Source: Trema orientale
Taxonomy: Eukaryota; Streptophyta; Magnoliopsida; Rosales; Cannabaceae
Assembly: GCA_002914845.1 (NCBI GenBank)
Contig: JXTC01000083.1
Location: 599,475-663,474, forward strand
Direction of reading: 5' to 3'
DNA: 64,000 nucleotides
Shown: positions 34,501 through 46,965 of the stretch, one piece after another
How the letters are laid out: every line of letters starts with the position of its first letter
Position numbering within the stretch: position 1 is the stretch's first letter
Program-made: the position numbers and the translations under genes
The notes under the pieces: generated by a model
Databases searched by the model: none
What the model saw: the letters and a program-made list of their open reading frames with translations, nothing else
What the model was told of the DNA's origin: nothing

Positions 34501-37500
34501 AAAGAATATACAAAATAAAGTTAAATATTTGCGAGACATAAGCACATAAGAATAGTGAAAATAAAAAAGATATTTGTTAGGCAAAAGTTAAAATAAATAA
34601 AAGTTCTGACCTGCAAACATGGAGAACACACGGCACGCTGGCATAGGAATAAAACTTCCAACAGCAAATGCTAAAACCTCTGCTATGCTAGCTAGTGTTA
34701 TGGATGGTCCAACTTCCACAAGTGCATTGCTTATTCTCTCTTCTAAAGGCAACTCCATTGGTTGACGTTTAACAGCATGTACCAATATACACATATTATC
34801 CACCCCAACCTGATATCATGAGGGACTTCAGAATATCAAAAGCTACAATAGGTTCAGCGACAAAGAAAACCAAGAAATAACATTTCCAGTTTAAGAAGAC
34901 CAAAATATTATAAGTCGTGATCTTTAGCCCTCTTCTTCAAAAGCTAAAATGGCCATAGAATTATGCCTCAATGACTCAGAAAAGGTTATGTTTAAATTAT
35001 TCAAAGCTCATGGACTATGAGTTGGCAAGTTCCAAAAACAAAGAAGAAACATAATTGAATTAAGTCTGGCCTCATTTATAAAACTTTTCATTTTTTTTTT
35101 TTCAGAAGATACATTTATGGGGACATGAATGCCTGACAACTCACACTCAACAGTAAATCAGAATACCATTTAGAGCCTCACAAGAAAACTAAATTGATAA
35201 CAAGGAAACAACTTACGGCTAAAACAAGAAATGGTATAACTTCCATAATGATGAGAGTGGATTTCACTCCAATGGCACTGAAAAATCCAACTGATCCAAG
35301 AACAGAAAGCATGACAAGCACAACTCCAGAGAGACCAAGCAAGACCTGGAATGCAACCATCTCATAATTTTAGAAAATCAAGTTAACAGAAAATCAATGA
35401 ATAGAGACTCACATATACTGAGACTACAATGCATTTTCTAGTAAAGGAAAGCTGAAACTATGAATGAGAGCATACCTTAGAGGAAATGTAAAAGGAAGAT
35501 AGACGAGGTGTGTCACCCAAAGTAAGAGAAATGTAAGCAAACATCACAAGGTAGCTTATCTACGACAATGGAGGCAGCAAAAATGATTAGAAATCATTTG
35601 ACAAGTTCACCCAGTAAAAACAATCCAAAACAATAAATTTACAAGAAGCCAGCACAAATAAGCAGAAAATAAACTCACCACTATAGTAATAGCATCTGTG
35701 GTGCTTTCTCTTTTCAGTTCTTCTTCAATTGAACTTTCCGATGAAAAAGAAAGTGTTAAATTTTTAGATTGCACCATTTGCAGCAATTCATCCTATCATA
35801 AACAAGATAGATAATAAGAAAATTATTGCACCACTTGCAGCAACTCATCTGCTGCATAAAAAAAGATAATTAATAAATACAATTGAACCACTCATAGCAA
35901 CTCATCATCTCATAACAATATATAATTAAGCAAGTGCCTAAACAATCATCACATCAAACCTTCCAAGTAGTCACATGTAACACTAACCCCACATGCTAAA
36001 ATGTTATCTGAAATGTAAATTCCCATCATTGGTTGATAAGCCATATAATTATGTCAGCATTTCAGACAAAATATGCAACAATTACGTCAAATGGAAAACC
36101 TGACAACGTGCCAACATCCCGAGAAAAACAAACCTCGGGTTTGTTTATGACTATTAACAGGTATAGAACAATCTCTAAATAGAAGCAGGCTAAGCTAATT
36201 TGTAATTCTAGAGTTTACAGAATTCTATTAAGGGGGGGAAGAAAATCATGAAAAGAGTACAATCAATGGAATCACTCAAGGCAAATAACAAACCTTTGCC
36301 ATCTGGATGTAAGCCTTTTCCCATGCCACTGCCTTTTCAGATTCATTCCCTCTTTTATCGACAGCATTGTTTACAGGATATGTTACTATAAATGCTGAAG
36401 CCTGTCTTAAAATTCACAACTTAAAAGCAAGAATATTTATGAATAAAACTAAACTAATTCATAACTCAAAAGTGATTTGTTTTTGCATAGTTGAGATATC
36501 CTACCAACTTAAAAAAACTAAAAAGGAAACAAAGACCCAAAAAAAAATAAAAACAAAACAAAAATTACCTCAGAATAGTTGTTCCCCGAGAAACCTCCTA
36601 ATGCAGTGCTAGGATCAAGAGGTGCTTTAAATGCACTCATACATTTGTCAGCAGAGGAATAGTGCTTAAAGAACACAAAAACAAATAAAAGTAAGTAGGT
36701 CAGTCGCGAAAACATCAGAATACTTTCGATGGGAAAATATAAGATCTCTAATCAAAAAATATGTTCAAAGGCATTCTTTAAAACCCAAATGCTTTAAATA
36801 GAGCAAAAACTGCTGGATCAATAAATTAATCCATCTCTATTGCAAATTATTTGGAAACAAAGAACCATTAAGATGTGTCCAAAAGTTGACAAAAAACGTC
36901 CATCATCTTGAGGTGGATGGTATAATGCGTGGATGGTATAATGCGTGTACGTGTAGATGGTAGACTTTGTACCTCAAAGCAATACTTGAGGTGCTCAACT
37001 CCACCAAAATTGTCATAATTGTCAGGATCCATTTTGAAATACTGCCACCGAGAATATAAGGGAGAAAAATTGTATTAATCATGAATGTCCAGCCATATAA
37101 GGGAAAAGAAATGCAAATAGAAAATAAAACGAAGTTAGTTAGTTAACATCTAGTCAATACAGACGTATTAATCATGAATGTCCAGCCATATAAGGGAAAA
37201 GAAATGCAAATAGAAAATAAAACGTAGTTAGTTAGTTAACATCTAGTCAATACAGACGTAACACTTAAAATCAAGTCAGTTAACACAACTACAGAAACAG
37301 AAACCCAATACCAATACCAATACCACATGTGGTACAAGATCATCATAAGAAAGAATAAAATTTTTTCTGAATTTTATATTAACAACCTAGAATTTGCCAT
37401 TAAAATTCAGATTAGCCAAGCAAGAGCTCCACCTGCAGGACACTCTGAGTAGCACAATCTTGGTCCAGTGGCTTCATGCAAATATCGGAAAGAGATATTG

Positions 37501-40500
37501 CTGATCCAGAAAAATTAGCACGGAGTCCATCTACCTGTCATAGCAAAGTATTATTATTCAAATTTTGTCATAATAAAAATATGAATGGAAATTAAATACA
37601 CAAAGTCGGGAATCTTAATCAATCTCAGAGATAAATGTTACTTCTAACAACTCATACTAGATGATCAAAATACCTTCTTCTGAATTTCAAAAAGTAACTT
37701 AATGTTGTTCTCTGTCACAATACTTGGCGACTTGCCATTATCATCAGGAATAGTTGCTAATATAAGCTGAGAAAAAAGAAAATACAGGGTTAAGATCATG
37801 GAAATTTTCAAATGAGTGCCAGTTATGGTCGTGGATGAAATATATAAGTATGTTATTAGAAGCCCATTCACTGGTAAAATCTGTTGGCAACAAGTGCCTT
37901 TAAGTTGTATGTTTTTGTTACATGCTCGAAATTCTTCCTGTTGCAATAAGTACCCTTAAGTAGTGTGTATTTGTTACATTTTCGAAATTCTCTCTGTTGG
38001 CAATAAGTGCTCTTAAGTAGTGTGTTTCAGTTGCATGCTCGAAGTTGTACTAACTTTTAAAATTTAGCTTTCTTCCACAACCCATTGTTAACTTAAGGGC
38101 TTTAATTTTTTATGGAGAAGAAATTATTTTGTTTAATTCATAGTGTACTCATATATCAAACAACTTAGGTAACAAATTATTTACTGAAACAACTAGTTTT
38201 GTACAACCTGTTCAATTCTGTAAAATGGGGCTAGATGGCTGTCAAAGAACTGCTTCTCCTCAGCCGCTTTACTCCCTGGCCCTACCCACAGCTGACAAAG
38301 TGCATACAGTAAAGTTGAACAGACGTGTAAAAATACAATATAATAAGTACTACACAAGGTTAAGCACTAAGACCTCAGAAGCTTTGTCAAATACACATAA
38401 ACAACTATCAGATGGTGCTACTAACTATCAAAGGCTCCAATACGAAAGTGATTCTCAAACTCCAATAATGTCATTTACATCTCTATCTATTTACTGCTCT
38501 ATGAATATGATTCCATACTATAAAAAAAGTTAAAATTTATTATTGAAAAAATGAAGAAGAAGAATTCACATTCCACTAGTGAACAGATACCTAGTAATAC
38601 TAAAACGAACCTTCTCAGGACGTGTCTCCACCTTGAATCGGATTAGACCCAAACAAAGTATAAGAACTATTGCCAAAGATGAGCACAATACTATAATTGG
38701 ATTTTTAGCAACCCATGTTCCATATATTCTGTAAATACAATGTTAAAGAAGTCAAAAATCATTCTGGTGAATTCATTCAAAAGCTTGGCATGTAGAAATT
38801 ATACTGCCTGAATGATGATAAAGGTGGTGACCTGAAAAAGTTGGACATATAACCTTGAACGACAGAAAGCTGCACTCCATTTCTAATTTGAGGATCATCT
38901 TCAAGCATCTAATCAACAAACTTTTATTCTGTCAGACTCATATTGAAAAATAGATTACACAACAGAAAGACAAACAGGATAAACAGGGAAATGCTAAGAA
39001 AAACTCTTCTAAAACAAAAATTCGAGAAGAAATATCAGCATGCACCTGAATTGACGGATTCTCTTCCTTTTGCCGGTTTACAGAATGGAGTTCACCACCT
39101 TCCATAGCATTCCACACTGGTTTTGTTCTAGAAGCTGGTTTCTTTTTTCCATTCAAATAAAACAAGCGCCATCCCAGAAATGCAGAAACTAGTATTATAT
39201 ATAAGATAGCTACCGCTATGTCAATACACTTGGCCTGCAATTTAAAATAATAAAAAAATTCCATAAAGAAAAGCATCAATGCAGAGTAACGTAAGTAGAA
39301 GAATTTTTCTTATATGAAAATTTTTTAATGCACTCTCCCTTACTTTGAGGGATCCAATTCGCACTGTGCAGGAACCTTCTTTTTGCAAAGGTGGAGGAAC
39401 AGAACTAGAACAGACTGGAGAAGCGGGACAATCACCACATGAACAGCCCAGTGAAACATCACCACATGAATAAGTAGATACATTCATAGGTTTCATTCCA
39501 GATGACTCAGAAATACTTGACTGAAATGCTATTGCATATGGTGAACCTGGCACATTAGCTGGTGCCCGTCTACCGATAAAAGCAAACCATTCTGAAAACC
39601 ACAAAGGATTAACTTAGAGTTAACAAAAGAAGAATAAAAGTAAGGAACTACACACAAGGACCCAAAACCACAAAGGACTGAAGTAATATAAATTTATAAC
39701 TAGAGGCATAACAAGCTGAAAAAATATGTCCATCAATTTGCCACCATATAAAATTGCTACCTTGGCAGCTATAGATAAGTTCAAAAGAAGTAATATTATT
39801 GACAAATATGATTCATTCATAACGTATTTATTTTATTAGCCACTCTAGTGACGGGATGTAGCTCCTTCAATACCAATTTTATTTGCCATACATGATAGGG
39901 AGAGAAAAAGAGACTGGAGAAGGGAGTAGAAGAGAACAAAAGAAGAAATAATGATTGGCGTGGAGGAGGGATGGGGTGGGAAGCAATCCCAGCAAGTGAT
40001 TTCAGAAGGATCATTTACCTTTAAAATTTTTAGCACCAGCGCCTATAAATTCTAGAGCTCGAGAATTCATGGTACCAAACTTTACATCATTGCAGGAGTC
40101 GTACAACCCTTCACCAAAAGCATCGGTTATATAAAAATCAATCCCATCCACAGTCAAACTGTTATTAACCTGGAGAAAAAAAAAAGAAAAAAAAAAAAGA
40201 AGAAACGCTTATTCGAATAAAATTTTCTTTCTTTTACATTCATAGTAACTCCTAAAGAATTAAAAAGAGTATTATGTGATAGAATGCAGATATTTGAAAT
40301 GTAAATTCAACAAACCAAGAGAAAACAAAATTCTAGAGTGATCCTAAAATCCTTATAGTTCATCTTCATCTTTCAAGACTTTATAAAGCATCGAGACTTG
40401 AATAATGAAATCTATAAAGAGATAGGAAGTAAGATGGTGTAAACCTTGGATACGGAAGTAACATTGATAAATAGACTCTGATTTGGAGAACAGGTGAGCT

Positions 40501-41986
40501 CACAGAACAAGTTCAGAAAGTTTCTCAAGCATGCTGGACAACCAACTAGAAAAGGAATCGCCTGCAAAGTAGAATTATATCTAAATTACGAAAGACAACA
40601 CAAGAAAGAAGCAGAACAAAGCTCTGTCACCAGAACTGAGTTATTGCATTAATCTAAAGTAATATTATAAATAAGGTAAACAATACTTAGTATTATTAAT
40701 TTAATTTTAAGTTCATATAAAAGAATCAAATCTTACTTGCTGGACTTGTGTCCGTAACGTGTCAAACTGAGCTTCTGTACAACAAACATTGCCAGTAATT
40801 GTAGGACATAAGCTTTGGATCTTGGACGAAAGCAATTCATCTGGCTGGAAATTAGGATGTGTAATCGTACCCGAAATTAATAATATTGATCAAATAAAGC
40901 TTAACAATCAAATTTCATAATTAAAAAAATAAAAAAATAATAGAAGAAATACCTTAACAGATGGAGAACCAAGAGGACAGTTCAATACTTTGCCATCACT
41001 ACGTTTTCCACAAATGTCGTACATAGCACAATATCCTTCAGAATGCCTTTCCCTTAAAAATAAAAAATTAAAAATTAAAAAAAAAAGTCAAATATAGAGG
41101 GAATGAATTAATTTCCATAATAATTAAAAAAAATGATAAATTTCATCCTCTTTTCTTTTTTTTTTTAAAAAAAAATACTGGATCTCAAGTCTCAACTAAG
41201 AAAGACGAGAAATAAAGTCAGAGAGTGAACAAATGGAAATTAAAGAGCGCTCACCCTGTGACAGCATCCGGTGTCAAGAGCAACCGCCTGTCAGACCTCT
41301 CGGCGTTTACTGAATATGCAATCAATAAGACCTGCTCATACATTAATCAATTCAATTCAATTCAACATTATGTAAGTCAAACACTAACCAAACCAAGAGA
41401 TTATTTCCCTGAGTATCCTAAAACCAAACTGTAACCCTCTATAATCAAATTATATATGTAATATATTACATATATAATCCAATAGTAGAGAAAAAAGGGA
41501 GGAGGAAAAAAAAAAAAAAAAAAAGAATTCTTCCCTCCTTTTCCGGTTTCTTACGTCCTTTAAGNNNNNNNNNNNNNNNNNNNNNNNNNNNNNNNNNNNN
41601 NNAAAAAAAAAAAAAAAAAAAAAAAAAGGAAAATAGAAAAGAAGGAAATACGATTTCTAAATTCGTTGTCGTTTTTTTTGTTTATCTTATTTTTGCTTTT
41701 TGGTTCTCTAAAACCAGAACAACAAGGAACTCTTTTCGGGGAAAAAATAAAGAAAAAAGAAATAAATAATTAAAAAAAAGGAGAAGAAGAAGAAGAGGAG
41801 ACTGGAAAACAGTGTAAGAAAATTAAGAGAAAGTACGAAAAAGAAAAATGAAAAAGAAGGGAGAAAAAAAAAGCGGCGGCGGTGGTGGTGGTAGAGCGAA
41901 GTTCATGCCTGGAAGAAAGAAATAGAAAGGAAAAACCCTAGATGAAGCCCCATTCTGGTCGGCGTGGAAGCTCCAGCTCCGGTCAT
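29523..41986 (-). CDS. NPC1: NPC1-type intracellular sterol transporter
   Basis: Homologue of Niemann-Pick C1, a polytopic protein of the vacuolar/endosomal membrane that takes sterol from the lumen. I model 39 coding exons, 1307 residues, in frame throughout; selected exons are 41909-41986, 41255-41331, 40953-41052, 39344-39591, 39046-39234, 34611-34809, 32505-32654, 30514-30624 and 29523-29624. A signal peptide ([15 protein letters not shown], then [10 protein letters not shown]) precedes the Cys-rich N-terminal sterol-binding domain (about 50-290, with [20 protein letters not shown]). Membrane segments lie near 300-320 and 392-410. The sterol-sensing domain is at about 636-805 with [14 protein letters not shown]. 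The C-terminal membrane bundle is at about 1138-1280. It ends [13 protein letters not shown] and a Ser-rich tail. Intron 1 requires a GC donor. The start at 41986 fits a TATA box at 42052. Confidence 0.93.
31552..31580. repeat. CA microsatellite in an NPC1 intron
   Basis: An A-run is followed by about 14 CA units, then TACACAC. It lies in the intron between the exons at 31340-31433 and 31689-31754 and is likely length-variable. Confidence 0.85.
37072..37260. repeat. 93-bp tandem duplication in an NPC1 intron
   Basis: A 93-bp unit beginning GTATTAATCATGAATGTCC is present twice in direct tandem, with a single base difference seen (AACGAAG versus AACGTAG). It is in the intron between exons 36973-37041 and 37433-37534. 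It is either a very recent duplication or an assembly artefact. Confidence 0.8.
41565..41602. other. Assembly gap (38 N) in NPC1 intron 1
   Basis: A run of 38 unknown bases is flanked by long A runs (about 20 before and 23 after). It lies between the first and second NPC1 coding exons, so the intron length is unknown but no predicted exon is interrupted. Confidence 0.95.
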
Positions 41987-42051
41987 CAATGGCGTCTCTC
42001 CTCTCACAGACAGGGAGGAGAAGAAGCAAGTGAGAGTTAGCCGTTGCGGTC

Positions 42052-42058
42052 TTTTATA
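42052..42058 (-). promoter_or_regulatory. Probable TATA box of NPC1
   Basis: TATAAAA on the minus strand lies 66 bases before the proposed ATG at 41986, leaving room for a 5' UTR of about 35-40 bases. It also argues against the in-frame upstream ATG at 42112, which would lie before the TATA box. Confidence 0.5.
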
Positions 42059-43083
42059 GAAACTGGTACAGTTAAGACTTAAAATAGCCGTATTTATAGT
42101 TACTCGCCACAATCCTCCAAAATCCCAATTAATTTCCCCATTTAATTAATCGATAATACAGCCAAACAAATCTTCCCTCCATTTACGATTATACCCTTGC
42201 TTTCGGCTATTAGTTTCTCTGATAATCATACTGTTCATTTTTTTAATGATTTTTCCGGCCTGGTTCTTAAACGGGAGGGTAGTTTCGTAACTCCATTAAG
42301 ATCTTTTCTTTATTCTTTATTTTTTGTTTGACTCTGAGATAATAATGTTTAGCAGTTCCAGCAAGAAAAAGAGGGGAGAAAAAAATAACGTTTGGTAGTC
42401 ACGGAGGGATCATACTTTGACGTGGTTGCAAAAATATATATAAATGTAATTATTTTCTTCATTTTTTTTTCAAATGATATGTATATATAAATTCCTGGCT
42501 TTTGCAAATTATACAAATCAAATTTTGCTCTAAAAGATATATTACCAGCCGGGGAATTTACAAATGTGACACTGCTCCGCTGATATAAAGGGATAATTTG
42601 GAAGTATAAAAGATATTTGCTGTTTAGATTAGTGTCACATAGAATTTAGTAAGAGAAAAAGACATGCGTCGCTGTAAGGAATGTGATATCTTTAATAAAA
42701 AAAACGAAGGAATGTGATGTCTTTTCCCAGAGGGGAAAAAAAAAATTCAAAATCTTGGAGCTGTTGACCACGTTAATTGTTATGTTGTTTATTTTAGCAG
42801 TACCTGTCACGTTAATATTAAGGGAACATCTATTTGCAAATTTAATACGATCGTTAATGTTAAATGACCAAGTCTGATAATTGAAAAATATCTATTGAAC
42901 ATGAGATTTTAAATAAAATAATTGATAAAAAATCTTCCAAATCTGCTCATTAATGAAAGACGACAATCCACAAGTTTAAGTTAATAAGGATATATACAAA
43001 TTAATAAAAATTACAAAACTTCTTAAAATGGTCATATCAATTTCGATAGATATCTACGTAAATGGTTGACCAAATTAATATAT

Positions 43084-44040
43084 GGATAAATAGTACCGTT
43101 GGTCCCTAACCTATTACCATTTTAGCATATTGATCCCCAATATTTTTTTGTAGTATTTTAGTACCTAAAGTTTATTTTTTCAGTATCGTTAGTCCTTTTA
43201 GCATATTCTATCCAAAATTTCGTTAGAATTCATTTAAATAGGAGAAATTATGTATCAATTCTGTTGTTTAAATTGTCCAACAATTTAGTTCTTTTTTTTT
43301 TTGGCATTTATATCTCCAATAAACACTTTTTTTCTGCATTAATTCTTGTCAAAAATTACAGTGATATCTCCTAAAATAAAAAATAGTTACAGTGAAACCG
43401 CATGGCAAAAAAAATGAAAAAAAATCTATAAAATCTCCAAACTTAACTCTATTATTTTTTTTACACTTATATAATTAATTATTTTTTTTAGAATAACATA
43501 AAAAAATTAAAAAATCTATAAACATTTCCAGACCTATTTGCTATATTGTTTAGGTAAATAATTAATTTTTTAGAAAATGACGTATATGAAATCTTTTTAG
43601 TTTTAAAAATAATAAAGTAAATACTTTTTCTCCATAAGAGTTACTGTAGTTTGACATAAACTAGGGTTTGTGTGTAATTTTGTTGTTGTTGTTGAATTTG
43701 ATTCTTAAATGAACTATTTTTTTTATATCCGTCTTTGAATTTTAAATTTTAGAAAGATTAGTGGATGTAATATTTTTATCCGCAAATATGAATGCCAAAT
43801 AAAAAAATAAATAAATAAAACTAGATTTCAAATTATTAAACAATTGAAATAATAGAGATCAATGACGCAAAATTTCTTCTATTCAAATGAATTTTAACGG
43901 AATCTTAGATGGAATATGCCAAAAGGATTAACGGCTCCAAAAATAAAAATGTTAGGTACTGAAATACAACTAAAAAAAAAAAGTTCATGACTAATATGCC
44001 AAAATAGTAATAAATTGAGGACCAATAGTGACATTCACCC
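43084..44040. mobile_element. MULE-type element with long inverted repeats and 9-bp target duplication
   Basis: The left end reads GGATAAATAGTACCGTTGGT, and the reverse complement of the right end reads GGGTGAATGTCACTATTGGT. The arms stay alignable for about 170 bp, including TTTAGCATATTGATC against TTTGGCATATTAGTC. TTAATATAT flanks both sides (43075-43083 and 44041-44049), a perfect 9-bp target duplication. No transposase is encoded, so it is non-autonomous. Confidence 0.8.
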
Positions 44041-44907
44041 TTAATATATAGCATCAAGATGTTTCTAGTTTCATTGGAAAATACCATTACTACTTTTGAA
44101 AGATAAAGAAAAAACGACAGCCAACAACTTATAATCGATTTAGCCATGTATGCTGAATCTATATGTTCTTAACATTTTCTCCTTTTTGGTTGATTAAGTA
44201 ATCGTGTAATATTAATATTTGATACATAATGACTGATCATTACGTTCGGTCCCTTTTATCTGTTCTCGTCTTATACCAGTCTGGGGATCAGCACTTCAAA
44301 TGACCATGGCCAACGCGGCTTTTCCGATTCATATATATGACAGTTTTATTTGTTTGTCTTTAGATTAAATACAATTTTAGTTTTTTTTTTTGAGAATAAA
44401 TATAATTTTAGTTTTTGAAGTTCACATTTGTTCCAAATTTAGTCGTTAAGATTTTCAATTTGTTAATAAAAATTTATTATTCGTAAAATCTTTATATATT
44501 TTCAATATAATTGTCGTAAAAACCATGCAAATAAAAATTATAAAGAGCTATATACAAGGTAAAATCAAAATTCACATTTATTTGTAAATAAGAAACTTTA
44601 GACGCATGTGATCAATCACAATCATCTAACTTTAAGACTCCATTTGGAACCCGAATTTTGATTGAAAAAAAAATTACAAAGAAAAAGTCATAGAAAAATA
44701 AATAGGAAAATATTTTTCCTAAAAGTTTATAGAACTTTATTTTCATATTTTTAATTTTATTAATTAATGTATCAATATTCTATATACTAAAAAGGAACAT
44801 CAAATTAAACTTTTGCTTTTTTAGTAAAAAAAAACTTTTATCGTTCTTTATTTCAATTCAAACAAGAGAAAATGAATCCCTCTAAAAATCCAAATTTCAA
44901 ACAGAAC

Positions 44908-45404
44908 CTAAATGCTATCGTTGATAGGAAGGAAGAGGGAAATGAAGGAAAAGTTCAAGGGAAAATTGAAGGAAAATTAAAAAATTGGGTTATTTGGTAG
45001 GAGGAAAAAGAGAATAGAAGAGAAAATGGGAAGGAAAAAAAATAGTGGAGTCCATATAATTTTTTTTCCCAATAAATAGAAAGAAAATAGGAAACAAAAA
45101 GTTTTATTAATGACTTAATTAGTATATGGATAAGTTAAATTACTAAACTGTTCTTGCACACTCAATTTTAAATAATAGTAACAAATGTATAAAATAATTA
45201 TTTTAAATTAAACAAACTTTTTTCCGTTCTCACGTATGTACCAAACAACTATGAGAAAGAAAAAATATTTTTCTTTTTCTTTTATTTTTCCTCCCTCCTA
45301 GCTATTTTCTTTCTCTATGTGAAAAAAAAATATTTTTCTTTTCCTTTTATTTTTTTTTTGCTCCTGGCTATTTTCTTTCCTCTCTACCAACCCAAAGTAG
45401 CCTA
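44908..45404. mobile_element. Diverged CACTA-like MITE related to the one at 23.1 kb
   Basis: The right end in reverse complement reads CACTTAGGCTACTTTGGG then TTGGTAGAGAGGAAAG, close to the 23115 element. The left end reads CCTAAATGCTATCG then GATAGGAAGGAAGAGGG. The arms are purine-rich on one side and pyrimidine-rich on the other. It is older than the 23.1-kb copy; the borders are approximate. Confidence 0.5.
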
Positions 45405-46652
45405 AGTGGTAGAACTCATATATATGACACCGTCTTGGACTTCATTGAGCTCTGTTGGTGCCAACTGACACCCCTACATGTGGCACCAGTTCATTCATGA
45501 AGAAATTTTCCAATCGGTGGAGTTACAAATACGTACTGTCAATCTTGGGAACATTCACCATAAATAATAGAATAACCAAAGGTCAATTTTTTTTTTTTCC
45601 CCAACTTGAGCTGTACTGAAATTAATTCCTAGAGTGATCAAATCATTTAAGACCTCAAACAAGTCACACCACCCAGTGCATAGAGTTATCTTGGGAGAGA
45701 GGGAAAACACACATTAAAATTTCAACAACCACCGCACTGATCCAGCACATATTTGACAGCAGCACTATATAGTTTAATGAGTGAGAATAAGTAAGAAGGT
45801 GGATGATCAACTTCAACAGTTCACCTGGTCCCTTTGGGTGTGTCAGTGATCAGTTCACTGATCAGCCAAGAACTGAGTGCATGCTTCTTCATTAGTGTTT
45901 AGTATTTGGGTGCGACACCACAAGACTTTTCAAATACACATTTTTTACACATTCTGCAGCCAATTACTTGCCTCAGCGTGTTGAAGAGGTATCTCAACGT
46001 GTCACTTTCACTCCGAATGAGACAAGCCACGCACCCTCAACTTGACGGTTGGTTCATTTAATTCCCTTATTACGTGCCACAACCTTGAAAGTAGGTAGTT
46101 ACACTTACTTAAAAGGAATACAATGCGTTTGCATCACTCCTCAGAAAACCAATGGAAAATTTGTAAAATGTTACCCTCCAATCATGTTAGAAATTTTAAT
46201 CAAATTTCTCTCTTTAACATGAGAATGGTATTAGAAGAGTTTATAGTAATTAAAGAATTTGATTTAGTAAAAGCTCTTGGTATCCAATCCAAATACTTGG
46301 AATAGAAAATGAGCTGTGTTTATAAGAAGAGAGTAGTTAAGTAACAATGTTATATATTGGATGTAGTAAGAGTTCCAATTATATACGTAAAATAGCATGT
46401 ATAAAAAATAAGTACTACAGCTGCATGCAGAAGATGATTCCTTGCTTGTTCCAAAAGATTACGATTTATGAAGCACGTCTAACGCTATATACTCTTCGAG
46501 GGGGGAAAAAAAATGACCTTTCATTACTCCATTGAAGTGCGTGACCTGAAGTAACTGTGATGTATATATATAAAGTTTTCAGAAACTCATACTATATATG
46601 GGCACCATGAACTATTTTTATTTTTTTCCTTTATTATCTAAAGAATTGTTTT

Positions 46653-46814
46653 TTTTTAATAATAAAAAAGTTGGTGGGTCACTTCCCATAAGTAGTCCCA
46701 TTCGGTTGGGCTCCCAATGGCGACGTGGAGACTAGAACCTTTGACCTCACATTTTTTAAGTGAGAGAAGGCCTTAAGGTAGAGTGTCTTGCCATTTTAAC
46801 CACTCTCTTGGAAG
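46653..46814 (-). mobile_element. tRNA-derived SINE, minus strand
   Basis: On the minus strand an A-box-like GTGGTTAAAATGG is followed some 70 bases later by a B-box-like AGGTTCTAGTCT, and the element ends in an A-rich tail (the T run at its left edge). An 18-bp target duplication flanks it: TATCTAAAGAATTGTTTT at 46635-46652 and TATCTAAAGTATTGTTTT at 46815-46832, with one mismatch. The sequence differs from the SINE at 22.1 kb, so it is a second family. Confidence 0.75.
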
Positions 46815-46894
46815 TATCTAAAGTATTGTTTTATCTAATTAAAATTCATAACGCATGATGTAAATTGGAGATAGAAAAACATTAAACTCAAATT

Positions 46895-46965
46895 ATGATC
46901 TAACAATTAAAAAAAGAAATAACTATAAATAGGTTAAAAAAATACCTATTGGATTAGAAACCTAT
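46895..46965. repeat. Partial R1 repeat
   Basis: TATGATCTAACAATTA, AAAAAGAAAT and TACCTATTGGATTAG appear in the R1 order, but the middle of the repeat is missing. It is probably a deleted copy. Confidence is limited because the text is short and AT-rich. Confidence 0.35.

Noticed and set aside
42000-42112. Upstream in-frame ATG extending the NPC1 N-terminus to 42112
   Set aside because: A TATA box lies between it and the proposed start, and the extension would put the signal peptide deep inside the protein.
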